A stretch of 64,000 bases of DNA, taken from positions 434,001 to 498,000 of the forward strand of contig NZ_JAFKON010000002.1 in assembly GCF_022803015.1 (NCBI RefSeq), in the 5' to 3' direction. The notes beneath the pieces are model-generated. The model was not told where the DNA came from and did no database searches. It was given only the letters and a program-made list of their open reading frames with translations. Source of the stretch: Arthrobacter humicola. GTDB lineage: Bacteria > Actinomycetota > Actinomycetes > Actinomycetales > Micrococcaceae. This document shows, one piece after another, positions 26,859-34,415 of this stretch (positions within the stretch are counted from its first letter, which is position 1; each line of letters starts with the position of its first letter). Position numbers and translations under genes: made by a program.

Positions 26859-28100
26859 TTGGCGAAATTGTGGGCCGGCATCGATGCCGGCAAAGCCCAT
26901 CATCACTGCGTCGTGATCGACGCCGACGGAAACCGTCTGTTCTCGCAGAAAATCCCCAACGACGAACCGGCCCTGCTCGAGCTCATCGCCGCCGTTCTGA
27001 AGCTCGGGGACGGGGACGAGGTCATCTGGGCAACGGATCTGAACCACGGCGGCCCGGCGTTGCTGATCGCCCTGCTCGTCGCCCATGGCCAGAGCATCCT
27101 CTATATCCCGGGCCGGATCGTCCACCACGCCTCCAAGCTCTACCGCGGCGAGGGCAAAACGGACGCCAAAGACGCCGCCGTGATCGCGGACCAGGCCAGG
27201 ATGCGCCGCGATCTGCAGCCGCTGCGGGCCGGGGATGAGATCAGCACCGGGCTGAGGATCCTGACCGCCCGCCGGGCGGACAAATCCGCGGACCGGGTCC
27301 GCGCGATCAACCGCCTGCAGGCCCAGCTGCTCGAATACTTCCCCGCTTTGGAGCGGGCCTTTGACTACAGCCGCTCCAAGGCAGCGCTGCTGCTGCTGAC
27401 CAAACACCGGACCCCGGACGGGATTCGCCGTACCGGCCAGGCCAGGCTCCATGCCTGGTTGAAGAAACACGGCACCCGTTCGTCCGCCGCGGTCGCCCAG
27501 GCCGCGGTGGATGCTGCGAAATCCCAGCACACCACCGTCCCGGCCCAGCACATGGGGGAGCTGATCGTCGCCGCCCTCGCACGGGAGATCATCACCCTGA
27601 ACGAGGAACTGGCAGAGCTCGATGCGCTGATCAGCGTGAAGGTCACCGAACACCGGCACACCCGGACCCTGCTCAGCGTGCCCGGCTTCGGCCCCGTCCT
27701 GGCCGCGGAGTTCCTGGGCGCTACCGGCGGGGACCTCACCGTCTTTCAGACCGCGGACCGGTTCGCCGGCGTCGCCGGACTCGCCCCCGCACCCCGGGAC
27801 TCCGGCCGGATTACGGGCAACCACCACCGCCCCCGCCGCTACGACCGCCGGCTGCTGCGGGTCTTCTACCTCTCCGGGCTATCGGCGCTGAAATCCTGCC
27901 CGGCCTCCCGGGCCTACTACGACCGCAAACGCGGCGAAGGCAAAACCCACGTCCAGGCCATGCTCTCCCTGGCCCGCCGCCGACTGAACGTTCTCTGGGC
28001 CATGCTCCGCGACGGCACCACCTACACGCCAGTCCCGGCGGAGGCACAACCACTGGCCGCCTGACGAGTCGACACCGGGCCCGGACCGGAGCGCAACGTT
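26621..28100 (+). mobile_element. IS110-family insertion sequence 2 (limits approximate)
   Basis: Left limit is where the repeat module at 26570 loses similarity to its partner; the right limit is placed shortly after the transposase stop and is a guess. No terminal inverted repeats seen. The element appears intact. Confidence 0.5.
26859..28064 (+). CDS. IS110-family transposase
   Basis: 401 aa. DEDD domain: WAGIDAGKAHHHCVVIDADG with D9, ATDLNHGGPALLIALL where many relatives have glutamate, and KTDAKDAAVIADQAR with two further acidic residues. The C-terminal Transposase_20 region has LLSVPGFGPVLAAEFLG, DRFAGVAGLAPAPRDSG (serine near the usual nucleophile position) and the HRPRRYDRRLLRVFYLSG segment, then a basic tail. 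TTG at 26859 follows GGAGG by 6 nt. Little similarity to the transposase at 19180, so the two IS arrived separately. Confidence 0.93.
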   Translation: MAKLWAGIDAGKAHHHCVVIDADGNRLFSQKIPNDEPALLELIAAVLKLGDGDEVIWATDLNHGGPALLIALLVAHGQSILYIPGRIVHHASKLYRGEGKTDAKDAAVIADQARMRRDLQPLRAGDEISTGLRILTARRADKSADRVRAINRLQAQLLEYFPALERAFDYSRSKAALLLLTKHRTPDGIRRTGQARLHAWLKKHGTRSSAAVAQAAVDAAKSQHTTVPAQHMGELIVAALAREIITLNEELAELDALISVKVTEHRHTRTLLSVPGFGPVLAAEFLGATGGDLTVFQTADRFAGVAGLAPAPRDSGRITGNHHRPRRYDRRLLRVFYLSGLSALKSCPASRAYYDRKRGEGKTHVQAMLSLARRRLNVLWAMLRDGTTYTPVPAEAQPLAA

Positions 28101-28113
28101 CCGTTCAGCGATT

Positions 28114-28488
28114 TCAAGTGCTAAGAATTTTCCGAGCCAGTTCGACGAGAACCGCCATTTTTCGCTGTGATTCCTCTTTGAGAACCGGGTTTGTCTTTGC
28201 ATCGAGGTACCAGCCGAGCCGGTCATAGGCATGAACAACCGCCTCAGTGCCCGTGGTCGTCTCCTTCAACGTGACGGTCATTCCTATCGGAATGCTCTTT
28301 CGACCCCACGGCAGCATCGTGCCCCATATACGGAGAGAAAAGTTCGATCCCTCACGCACGGAGACCGACTCGCCTTCGTTGCGCGGAATGTAGCCCGCAG
28401 CCCTCAATCCCGCCATCAGCACCGCAATCGATTCTGGCGCTGTCGTTTGAACGGGAATTGATTCGCTTAGCTCGTAGATGCTCTCCAT
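28114..28488 (-). CDS. Hypothetical protein, small alpha+beta
   Basis: 124 aa, MESIYELSESIPVQTTAPES at the start. A helix (SIAVLMAGLRAAGY) is followed by alternating strands (SVSVREGSNFSLRIWG, KSIPIGMTVTLKET, TEAVVHAYDRLGWYLDA) and a long C-terminal helix (LKEESQRKMAVLVELARKIL). This looks like a single folded domain of a family I have seen only as hypothetical in Actinobacteria; I cannot name it. It lies alone between IS110 element 2 and the direct repeats and is on the opposite strand from them. GGGATCCCGAT upstream gives no clear ribosome site. Confidence 0.6.
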   Translation of the reverse strand: MESIYELSESIPVQTTAPESIAVLMAGLRAAGYIPRNEGESVSVREGSNFSLRIWGTMLPWGRKSIPIGMTVTLKETTTGTEAVVHAYDRLGWYLDAKTNPVLKEESQRKMAVLVELARKILST

Positions 28489-28646
28489 CGGGATCCCCTT
28501 GTCTCGGCACAGTCACATGCACGGCTCGACACATCCCTGAACCGTGGTGGTACTGCGAATCCTAATGGGCCGTACAACGAAACATGCAGCTTCTGATCGG
28601 GCCAAAAAGCCGTCCGCTTAGGGTCCCACTGCTGGAACGAAAAGGG

Positions 28647-28696
28647 CCTCGCTGCGCTCGGGCAGCACAAGGTTTTTTCCTTTTTTGCTGCTGTCC
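28647..28696 (+). repeat. ~50-bp repeat module, copy B
   Basis: Begins CCTCGCTGCGCTCGGG and ends TTTGCTGCTGTCC; partner of 26570-26620. It contains a T-rich run (TTTTTTCCTTTTTT) and directly precedes the long direct repeat R1. Confidence 0.6.
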
Positions 28697-28700
28697 GTTG

Positions 28701-28894
28701 GATCTTACGTGCCCGCTCCACCGGCTCAACCGTCCTGCGGACGGCAGCCCACCGGATGCCTTGGGTCGGCGCTGCGCTGATTTCCTCCCGCAATCCATCC
28801 GCTGCTTGCCCTTCGGGTTGCCCCGGCTCCGTCGGGCACAGCTACGCGATGCTCCGCCAGCAGGCAAAAAACATGGTGGGGGAGAGGAAGCCGG
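28701..28894 (+). repeat. ~195-bp direct repeat, copy R1
   Basis: From GATCTTACGTGCCCGCTCC to GGGGGAGAGGAAGCCGG. Matches R2 (29455-29651) over its whole length, about 85-90 percent by eye, in the same orientation. Contains a perfect hairpin CCGTCC-TGC-GGACGG (28731-28745) and several further GC-rich inverted repeats. R1 and R2 bracket the 142-aa gene at 28939. Confidence 0.85.
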
Positions 28895-28938
28895 TTGTTG
28901 AGGCACCCGCCCCGCCCCAAGAAACGGAGCATCACCCC

Positions 28939-29367
28939 ATGAACACACAAACCATGACCGGCACGGTCACGGCCGACACCGCCGAACCTGTCACTGCCCC
29001 GGCCCTTCCCGCCGACGACCGGGCAGGGGACGGGTATGACTGGATGGACACCCTCGAAGGCACCGCCTGGTCCGTGCTGGCGAACTGGGGCAGCGAGGGC
29101 TGGGACGCCGGATCCTGGCCCTACATCATCGTCGCCGTCGCCCGCACCCGTGACGGGAACGGGGAACTGTTCGGCTACGGCACCTACGTCGAAGGCGACA
29201 CCGCGACTTATTGGTTCCGGTCCCAGGACGCCTGCTTCGAAGCGATCACCGCCGAGGTGTTCTTCCACTGGGCCTCCGGCCAGTCCGACGGCCCGGACAA
29301 CCTCCCCGCCACCGCGGCCAGGCTGCCGGAGCAGGACCGGAAGCCCTACCCGGGCTGGGCGGACTAG
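28939..29367 (+). CDS. Hypothetical acidic protein bracketed by direct repeats
   Basis: 142 aa; the ATG at 28939 is preceded by CGGAG. The first ~35 residues are Thr/Ala-rich (MNTQTMTGTVTADTAEPVTA); the rest is compact and rich in Trp, Tyr and acidic residues: YDWMDTLEGTAWSVLANWG, SWPYIIVAVARTRDGNGELFGYG, TYVEGDTATYWFRSQDACFEAI, AEVFFHWASGQSDG. No catalytic motif seen. The strongly acidic, aromatic composition recalls small plasmid-borne proteins such as antirestriction-type DNA mimics, but this is only an impression. Codon use is that of the host. Confidence 0.65.
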   Translation: MNTQTMTGTVTADTAEPVTAPALPADDRAGDGYDWMDTLEGTAWSVLANWGSEGWDAGSWPYIIVAVARTRDGNGELFGYGTYVEGDTATYWFRSQDACFEAITAEVFFHWASGQSDGPDNLPATAARLPEQDRKPYPGWAD

Positions 29368-29454
29368 AAGCACCTTGGGCGTCCCGGCCGCCACCGGCCG
29401 GGACGCCGGAGCGGCACACCAATATCCGTTGACAACATCATTGAGATTCCTTCG

Positions 29455-29651
29455 GATCATACGTGCCCGCTCCACCGGCTCAACCGTCCTGCGGACGGCG
29501 GCGCAGCCGATGGCTTGTGTCGGCGCTTCGCTTATTTCCTCCCACAAACCATCCACTGCTTGCCCTTCGGGTTGCCCCGGCTCCGTCGGCCACAGCTACG
29601 CGCTGCTCCGCCAGCAGGCACAGAAGCGTCGGGGGGAGAGGGGAAGCTGGC
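29455..29651 (+). repeat. ~195-bp direct repeat, copy R2
   Basis: Second copy of R1, same orientation, ~755 bp further on. It starts GATCATACGTGCCCGCTCC, keeps the CCGTCC-TGC-GGACGG hairpin and the CTCCGCCAGCAGGCA stretch, and ends GGGGGGAGAGGGGAAGCTGG. The similarity does not depend on any one reading frame. The rest of 29368-29809 holds palindrome copy C (29724) and nothing else I recognise. Confidence 0.85.
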
Positions 29652-29723
29652 CGGTCACCAAAGCCGCCCCGCTATGGTCCGCGCCAGCACCCGATTCCAG
29701 CCGCTTGACAGACATAGAAGCGT

Positions 29724-29780
29724 CGCGGGGTGACTTAGCGCCGGTCCGGACCTCCGGAATGGGCGCCATTTGACCCAGCG
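29724..29780. repeat. Palindrome family 1, copy C
   Basis: Left arm from CGCGGGGTGACTTAGCGCC, right arm ending GGGCGCCATTTGACCCAGCG, with TCCGGA next to the loop on both sides. Less perfect than copies A and B and not followed by a T-run on either strand. It lies ~30 bp beyond the stop of the minus-strand hydrolase gene, again an intergenic 3' position. Confidence 0.6.
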
Positions 29781-29809
29781 TTGCTTGATAGGGCGTTGCG
29801 TGGTGCGGG

Positions 29810-30643
29810 TTAGCCTGCGTAAAACGCGCTCAGCTCGGCGATCAGCTTGTCCGGCGCCTTGTTGACACCGTCGTGGCCCATGCCCGGCAGGATCGTATAG
29901 CTGGAGCCGGAGAGGACATCGTGGATCTGGGCGCAGGCCACCCCGAAATAGGCCGGACTCTTCTCGCCCACGATGATCAGCGTTTCCAGCGGCAGTTCCA
30001 GGAAGGGTTCGGCCGGCATGTCCGCGGCGATGATCGCCTTGATCTCGCGGACGCCGGTCTGCATGAGGTCGCGCAGCTGCTTGCCGATCGGGGTGCCCGC
30101 CGAGAGCTTGTTCGCCAGCGTCAGCATGGACAGCGGCATCCGGGAGAGGGCGCTGCCGGTCTCCAGGCCCTTGAGCAGGACGGCGAGGGCGCGGTCGTCG
30201 TCGCCGGCTGCGGTCGCCCGCTCGTATTCGGGCGTCCAGTCCGCCGTGACGCTGTGGTTGACGGACACGGCGGGGTCGTACACGGCCAGCCGTTCCACCG
30301 GCAGGGTGCGGGCCGCGTGCAGGGCCACTGCCCCGCCGAAGCTGTGGCCGAAGACGTCCGTGCTGGCGGTGTGCTTCATGACGGCGTCGAGGTCGTGGAT
30401 GTCCACGTCGAGGGTGTAATCCTCAGGCTGCGGGGAGGACGAGCCGCGGCCGCGACGGTTGAAGGTGTGCACCGGCCGTCCCAGTGATGCGCTGAGTTTC
30501 TGCGCGAAACGGGTGTAGTCGGCGGCCGTCACCATCGAGGCCGGCACGACGACGATGCCCGAACCCGCCGAGGCGAGCTCGGCGCCCGTGCTCAAAAGCT
30601 CGATCGTTCCGCCGTTGGGGGTTCTGATGTTCTCGCGGGTCAT
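29810..30643 (-). CDS. Alpha/beta hydrolase 1
   Basis: 277 aa. Hydrolase fold with the nucleophile elbow GHSFGGAVAL near residue 100, HTFNRRGRGSSS before it, an acid in ETLIIVGEKSP (~220) and the catalytic His in the GMGHDGVNKAP segment (~255). No export signal. Clearly related to the product of 31480-32457: both share NRRGR-x-SS, the elbow, and the Y-D-x-A-V-S block. Reaction unknown. TAGGCT lies 6 nt upstream of the ATG, suggesting a leaderless transcript, though CGGAG in that gap could also act as a weak ribosome site. Confidence 0.85.
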   Translation of the reverse strand: MTRENIRTPNGGTIELLSTGAELASAGSGIVVVPASMVTAADYTRFAQKLSASLGRPVHTFNRRGRGSSSPQPEDYTLDVDIHDLDAVMKHTASTDVFGHSFGGAVALHAARTLPVERLAVYDPAVSVNHSVTADWTPEYERATAAGDDDRALAVLLKGLETGSALSRMPLSMLTLANKLSAGTPIGKQLRDLMQTGVREIKAIIAADMPAEPFLELPLETLIIVGEKSPAYFGVACAQIHDVLSGSSYTILPGMGHDGVNKAPDKLIAELSAFYAG

Positions 30644-30649
30644 GCTCCG

Positions 30650-30655
30650 AGCCTA
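30650..30655 (-). promoter_or_regulatory. Candidate -10 box (TAGGCT) of alpha/beta hydrolase 1
   Basis: On the minus strand TAGGCT is followed by 6 nt and then the ATG ending at 30643, the spacing expected for transcription starting at the start codon. Confidence 0.45.
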
Positions 30656-30796
30656 GCCGAGGCCACGCCCCAGTGCAGTAAGCCGCGGTGCACTACGGCA
30701 CCGGTCCAGCACGGCGCAGTCCACTATGACCGCAATCCACTGTGACCGCAGTTCAGTTGTGGTCCCGTCGCAGCGGCGCTGCATGATCGCCCCGCG

Positions 30797-31423
30797 CTAG
30801 TTGCCCAGCCGGCCGCCGGAGACCTCGAGGTAGCAGGCGCCGCAGAGCGACTCGTACCAGACGTCCTGGCCGTCGATCGCAACCTGGTTCCCGTCGAACA
30901 CCACATGGTCCCCGATCCGGCGCGTGTTGAAGATGGCCTTCCGTCCGCAGCGGCAGATGGTCTTGAGCTCTTCGAGGGTGTGCGCGATCTCCAGCAGGCG
31001 CAGGGAACCGGGGAACGCGCGGGTCCGGAAATCGGTGCGGATACCGTAGGCGAGGACGGGGACGTTGTCCAGGACCGCGATGCGGAAGAGGTCGTCCACC
31101 TGCTCCGGTTCCAGGAACTGGGCCTCGTCCACCAGCAGGCAGGCCACCGGCGGGGTGTCCACGTGCTGCAGGAGGGCGTCGGGATCGTCGCCGTGGGCCT
31201 GGGCGGTGAACAGGTCGCGGGCCGACGCGCCGGCGGGGATCAGGAAGTCCACCGAACGGGTCATGCCCAGGCGGGACACGACGTCGGAGTCGCCCTTGGT
31301 GTCCACGTCCGGCTTGGCCAGCAGGACCCGCTGGCCGCGTTCCTCATAGTTGAAGGCGGCCTGCAGAAGCCCCGTAGATTTGCCGGAGTTCATGGCGCCG
31401 TAGCGGAAGTAGAGCTTGGCCAA
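30797..31423 (-). CDS. tdk: Thymidine kinase
   Basis: Phosphorylates thymidine to dTMP in pyrimidine salvage; cytosolic tetramer in the type II family. 208 aa. P-loop GAMNSGKST (residues ~9-17), LLAKPDVDTKGDSD, Walker-B-like CLLVDEAQFL (~92-101), the lasso-region GIRTDFRTRAFPGSLRLLEIA, and zinc-site cysteines in TICRCGRKA and ESLCGACY. The TTG start (LAKLYFRYGAMNSG) is supported by AAAGGA about 7 nt upstream; the frame's upstream extension runs antisense through the neighbouring hydrolase and is not coding. It is flanked by two paralogous hydrolases. Confidence 0.96.
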   Translation of the reverse strand: MAKLYFRYGAMNSGKSTGLLQAAFNYEERGQRVLLAKPDVDTKGDSDVVSRLGMTRSVDFLIPAGASARDLFTAQAHGDDPDALLQHVDTPPVACLLVDEAQFLEPEQVDDLFRIAVLDNVPVLAYGIRTDFRTRAFPGSLRLLEIAHTLEELKTICRCGRKAIFNTRRIGDHVVFDGNQVAIDGQDVWYESLCGACYLEVSGGRLGN

Positions 31424-31479
31424 GGGGGTCCTTTCGAAAGGGTCGCCCCCGATTCTAGCGGTCGGTCGCGTCGCAGCCC

Positions 31480-32457
31480 TCAGCGGCCGGGCCCACTGCG
31501 CCGCCACCGGGCCGGCACGCCCGCGGCTGCAAGGCTGCCGGCCAGGCTGACGGGCGGCGGAGTCGCAGCCCCGGGTCCGCCGTGGAGGAACCGGGCCGTG
31601 CGGAGGGCCAGCCGGCTTCCCGGCCGGATGGGGCCTTCGTGGAGCTGCCCGGGGACCACGGCGAAGCTGACCGCGGGGACGGCGTCGGCAAGCTGGTGGC
31701 TCGTGTCGGCGAAGTAGCCGGGGCTCCAGCCGCCGCTGAGCATGAGGGTGGGGGTGGTGATGGCGGCAAAATCCTCGAGTTCGGCGTCGGCATCCAGTAC
31801 GGCGCGCATCTCGGCGACGGCCGTGGGCAGCAGTTGCCGCATTTCGGCGCCGAGCCTGGTCCGGGCCGAGAGGATGCTGAGCATGCGCAGTGCGCCCAGG
31901 GGCAGCATGGACACCGGGCCGGCCGTCTCCAGGCCTTGCACCAAATGCGCCCAGGCGTGGTCGAGTTCGCCGGCAGCCACGGACCTTTCCAGTTCGGGCC
32001 GCCAGCGCTGGGTGAGGTTCCCGGAGAGGCTCACGGCGGCGTCGTAAGTCACCATCCTGCGGATCGGCAGGCGCCGGGCGGCCTCGAGGGCCACGAACCC
32101 GCCATAGCTGTGGGCCACGACGTCGCTGGCGCCGGTCTCGCGGAGCACGGTTGCCAGGTCGGCCACCTCGGTGGCGGCGGAATAGTCGGCAGGCTGGTGC
32201 GAGGAACCGGCGCGTCCGCGGCGGTTGTAGCAGTGCACCGGCTGGTCCAGCAGCCGGCAAAGTTTTCGGGCAAAGGACCGGTAGAGCGCATCGGTGATCA
32301 GGGTCCCGTGCACGACGACGACGCCGGATCCTTCGCCGCGGGACGCCACGGCGGCGTCGGACGCGGTTGTTCTGCCCGGTGCGTGCCCCGCCGGGCGGAT
32401 GGTGTGCAGCTCAAGGTGTCCCTTGCCGTCGTCGGTCCTCACTGTCCATGTCTCCAC
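31480..32457 (-). CDS. Alpha/beta hydrolase 2
   Basis: 325 aa from the chosen GTG. Nucleophile elbow AHSYGGFVAL, CYNRRGRAGSSHQPADY before it, HGTLITDALYRSFARKL near the N-terminus, catalytic-acid strand TPTLMLSGGWSPGYF and His in VVPGQLHEGPI. Paralogous to the hydrolase at 29810. The frame stays open upstream into lysS territory, so the start was set at GTG 32457: TAGACT is 7 nt upstream, and a longer protein would collide with the lysS promoter. The C-terminal ~25 residues are Pro/Ala/Arg-rich. Confidence 0.8.
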   Translation of the reverse strand: METWTVRTDDGKGHLELHTIRPAGHAPGRTTASDAAVASRGEGSGVVVVHGTLITDALYRSFARKLCRLLDQPVHCYNRRGRAGSSHQPADYSAATEVADLATVLRETGASDVVAHSYGGFVALEAARRLPIRRMVTYDAAVSLSGNLTQRWRPELERSVAAGELDHAWAHLVQGLETAGPVSMLPLGALRMLSILSARTRLGAEMRQLLPTAVAEMRAVLDADAELEDFAAITTPTLMLSGGWSPGYFADTSHQLADAVPAVSFAVVPGQLHEGPIRPGSRLALRTARFLHGGPGAATPPPVSLAGSLAAAGVPARWRRSGPGR

Positions 32458-32464
32458 AACTTCG

Positions 32465-32470
32465 AGTCTA
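32465..32470 (-). promoter_or_regulatory. Candidate -10 box (TAGACT) of alpha/beta hydrolase 2
   Basis: TAGACT on the minus strand, 7 nt before the GTG start at 32457 and without a ribosome site between them; supports that start. Confidence 0.4.
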
Positions 32471-32543
32471 TTCCCGCACCCCGTCCCCCTGGCCGCCGCC
32501 CGGGCAGAACCGGGCCGGGACCTTCCCGGACGCAAATCGACGG

Positions 32544-32549
32544 TAAACT
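32544..32549 (+). promoter_or_regulatory. Candidate -10 box (TAAACT) of lysS
   Basis: TAAACT lies 8 nt before the lysS GTG. A similar GATAAACTTGG is found upstream of prfC at 47522. Transcription would begin at or within a base or two of the start codon. Confidence 0.4.
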
Positions 32550-32557
32550 TGGGGATT

Positions 32558-34090
32558 GTGACTTCCCAAAACACCCCCACCCCGAACACCGCCGCCGAGC
32601 CGCATGATGCCAGCGAACAGACCCGCATCCGCATGGAGAAGCGCGCCAAGCTGATCGAACGCGGCGTCGAGGCATATCCGGTGGGTGTCGAACGCACGCA
32701 CTCGCTCACGGAAATCCGGGAGAAATACGCCTACCTGCAGGCCGATGAAACCACCGGCGATGCCGTTGGCGTGACCGGCCGCATCGTCTTCATCCGCAAC
32801 ACGGGCAAACTCTGCTTCGCCACCCTCCAGGAGGGCGGCCTGGACGGCAAAGCCGTGCGGCTGCAGGTCATGCTGAGCCTGGCCAACATCGGTGAGGAGG
32901 CGCTCGCGGAGTGGAAGTCCCTCGTGGACCTCGGCGATCACGTCTTCATCAAGGGCGAGGTCATTTCCTCACGCCGCGGCGAACTCTCCGTCATGGCGGA
33001 TTCCTGGACCATGGCCTCGAAGGCGCTGCGCCCGCTGCCCGTGCTGCACGCCGGGCTGAACGAAGAAACGCGTGTCCGCCAGCGCTACGTGGACCTCATT
33101 GTCCGCGACGAAGCCCGCGAGATGGTGTACACCCGCGCCGCGATCACCCGCTCCATCCGCGAAACCCTGCACCGCCAGGGCTACGTTGAGGTGGAAACCC
33201 CCATGCTGCAGCTGGTTCACGGCGGCGCCACGGCCCGTCCCTTCGAGACGCACATGAACGCCTTCGACCAGAAGATGACGCTGCGCATCGCTACCGAGCT
33301 CTACCTCAAGCGCACGGTGGTCGGCGGGATCGACCGCGTCTACGACATGGGCCGGGTCTTCCGCAACGAGGGCGTGGACTCCACGCACAGCCCCGAGTTC
33401 ACCACTTTGGAGTCCTACGAGGCGTGGGCGGACCAGTTCGTCATGGCGGACCGGATCAAGGAGATCATCCTGGACGCCGCCGACGCCGCCGGTGTGGGCC
33501 GCGTGCTGCAGACCGAAGCCGGGGAGATCAACCTCGACGGCGAATGGACCTGGCTGGCTGTCTACCCCGGACTGTCCGACTTCGTGGGCCAGGAAGTAAC
33601 CCCCGATACCCCGGTTGCCGAGCTGCTTGAGCTGGCTGCCAAGCACGAGGTCAAGGTCGACGCCGCCTGGGAAGCCGAGAAGCTCGTCGTCGAACTCTTC
33701 GGCGAACTGGTGGAGCCGACGTTGCTCAACCCCACGTTCGTCTACGACTATCCGCCGTCCGCGCAGCCGCTGGCCCGCCAGCACCGCGAAGACGGCCGCC
33801 TGATTGAGGCCTGGGACCTCATCATCGGCGGCATGGAGCGGGGCACGGCCTTCTCCGAACTGATCGACCCGGTCATCCAGCGCGAACGCCTCACCGAACA
33901 GTCCCGCCGTTCCGCCGCGGGTGACGTGGAGGCAATGCAGCTGGACGAAGACTTCCTCCGTGCGCTCGAGTACGGCGCGCCGCCCATGGGCGGGATCGGC
34001 CTCGGCATCGACCGGCTCGTGATGCTGTTCACCGGATCCGGCATCCGCGAAACGATCCTCTTCCCCCTGTTGAAGCCCGAAGGACACTGA
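32558..34090 (+). CDS. lysS: Lysyl-tRNA synthetase, class II
   Basis: Charges tRNA(Lys) with lysine. 510 aa. N-terminal OB-fold anticodon-binding domain (VGVTGRIVFIRNTGKLCFATLQEG, ~65-150), then class II motif 1 around YVEVETPMLQ, motif 2 as RVFRNEGVDSTHSPEFTTLE, and motif 3 GIGLGIDRLVMLFTG near the C-terminus. In this actinobacterial type the C-terminal PFxxAM of E. coli is not expected. The GTG start gives MTSQNTPTPNTAAEPHDASE and no Shine-Dalgarno. Followed by the small membrane gene, lsr2 and clpC, as in mycobacteria. Confidence 0.97.
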   Translation: MTSQNTPTPNTAAEPHDASEQTRIRMEKRAKLIERGVEAYPVGVERTHSLTEIREKYAYLQADETTGDAVGVTGRIVFIRNTGKLCFATLQEGGLDGKAVRLQVMLSLANIGEEALAEWKSLVDLGDHVFIKGEVISSRRGELSVMADSWTMASKALRPLPVLHAGLNEETRVRQRYVDLIVRDEAREMVYTRAAITRSIRETLHRQGYVEVETPMLQLVHGGATARPFETHMNAFDQKMTLRIATELYLKRTVVGGIDRVYDMGRVFRNEGVDSTHSPEFTTLESYEAWADQFVMADRIKEIILDAADAAGVGRVLQTEAGEINLDGEWTWLAVYPGLSDFVGQEVTPDTPVAELLELAAKHEVKVDAAWEAEKLVVELFGELVEPTLLNPTFVYDYPPSAQPLARQHREDGRLIEAWDLIIGGMERGTAFSELIDPVIQRERLTEQSRRSAAGDVEAMQLDEDFLRALEYGAPPMGGIGLGIDRLVMLFTGSGIRETILFPLLKPEGH

Positions 34091-34092
34091 GC

Positions 34093-34263
34093 ATGGACTA
34101 CATCGCCGTATTGCTGCCCCCCATCGTGGTGGGCCTGCTTTTCTGGTTTGCCATGAAATCCATATTCAATGCCGACAAATCAGAGCGGCAGGCAGAAGCC
34201 CGCGCCCATGCCGAAGCCGAAACTAGGGCCAAAGGACCGGAATCCGGGACCCTGGGAAGCTAA
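34093..34263 (+). CDS. Small single-span membrane protein
   Basis: 56 aa: one hydrophobic helix at residues ~3-20 (YIAVLLPPIVVGLLFWFAM), then NADKSERQAEARAHAEAET, a charged Ala/Glu-rich tail. The ATG is 2 bp after the lysS stop, so it is probably translated from the lysS mRNA. It is too short for many gene finders. Function unknown; small membrane proteins of this kind downstream of lysS are, to my recollection, common in Micrococcaceae. Confidence 0.7.
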   Translation: MDYIAVLLPPIVVGLLFWFAMKSIFNADKSERQAEARAHAEAETRAKGPESGTLGS

Positions 34264-34329
34264 TTACCCGAAAGAAGTAATAGTTCCCTATTGCCGCCTT
34301 CGGTTTTCCTTTGGACAGAGTTTTGCGCT

Positions 34330-34359
34330 TTGACTCCCTGCTGTAACGCGGAGGATACT
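34330..34359 (+). promoter_or_regulatory. Candidate lsr2 promoter in a locally AT-rich segment
   Basis: TTGACT at 34330 and GATACT at 34354, spacing 18. The whole 34264-34415 stretch is markedly more AT-rich than its surroundings. Lsr2 binds AT-rich DNA, so autoregulation at this site is likely (inference from the family). Confidence 0.5.
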
Positions 34360-34415
34360 TATTCCAGATACATCCTGCTTTTCTTAACGCTCGATCTTTG
34401 GAAAGAGAGTCCTTT

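Noticed and set aside
28701..29651. Short frames inside R1 and R2 with similar peptides on both strands
   Set aside because: Both strands give similar peptides only because the DNA is repeated; no start signals, and indels between copies break the frames.
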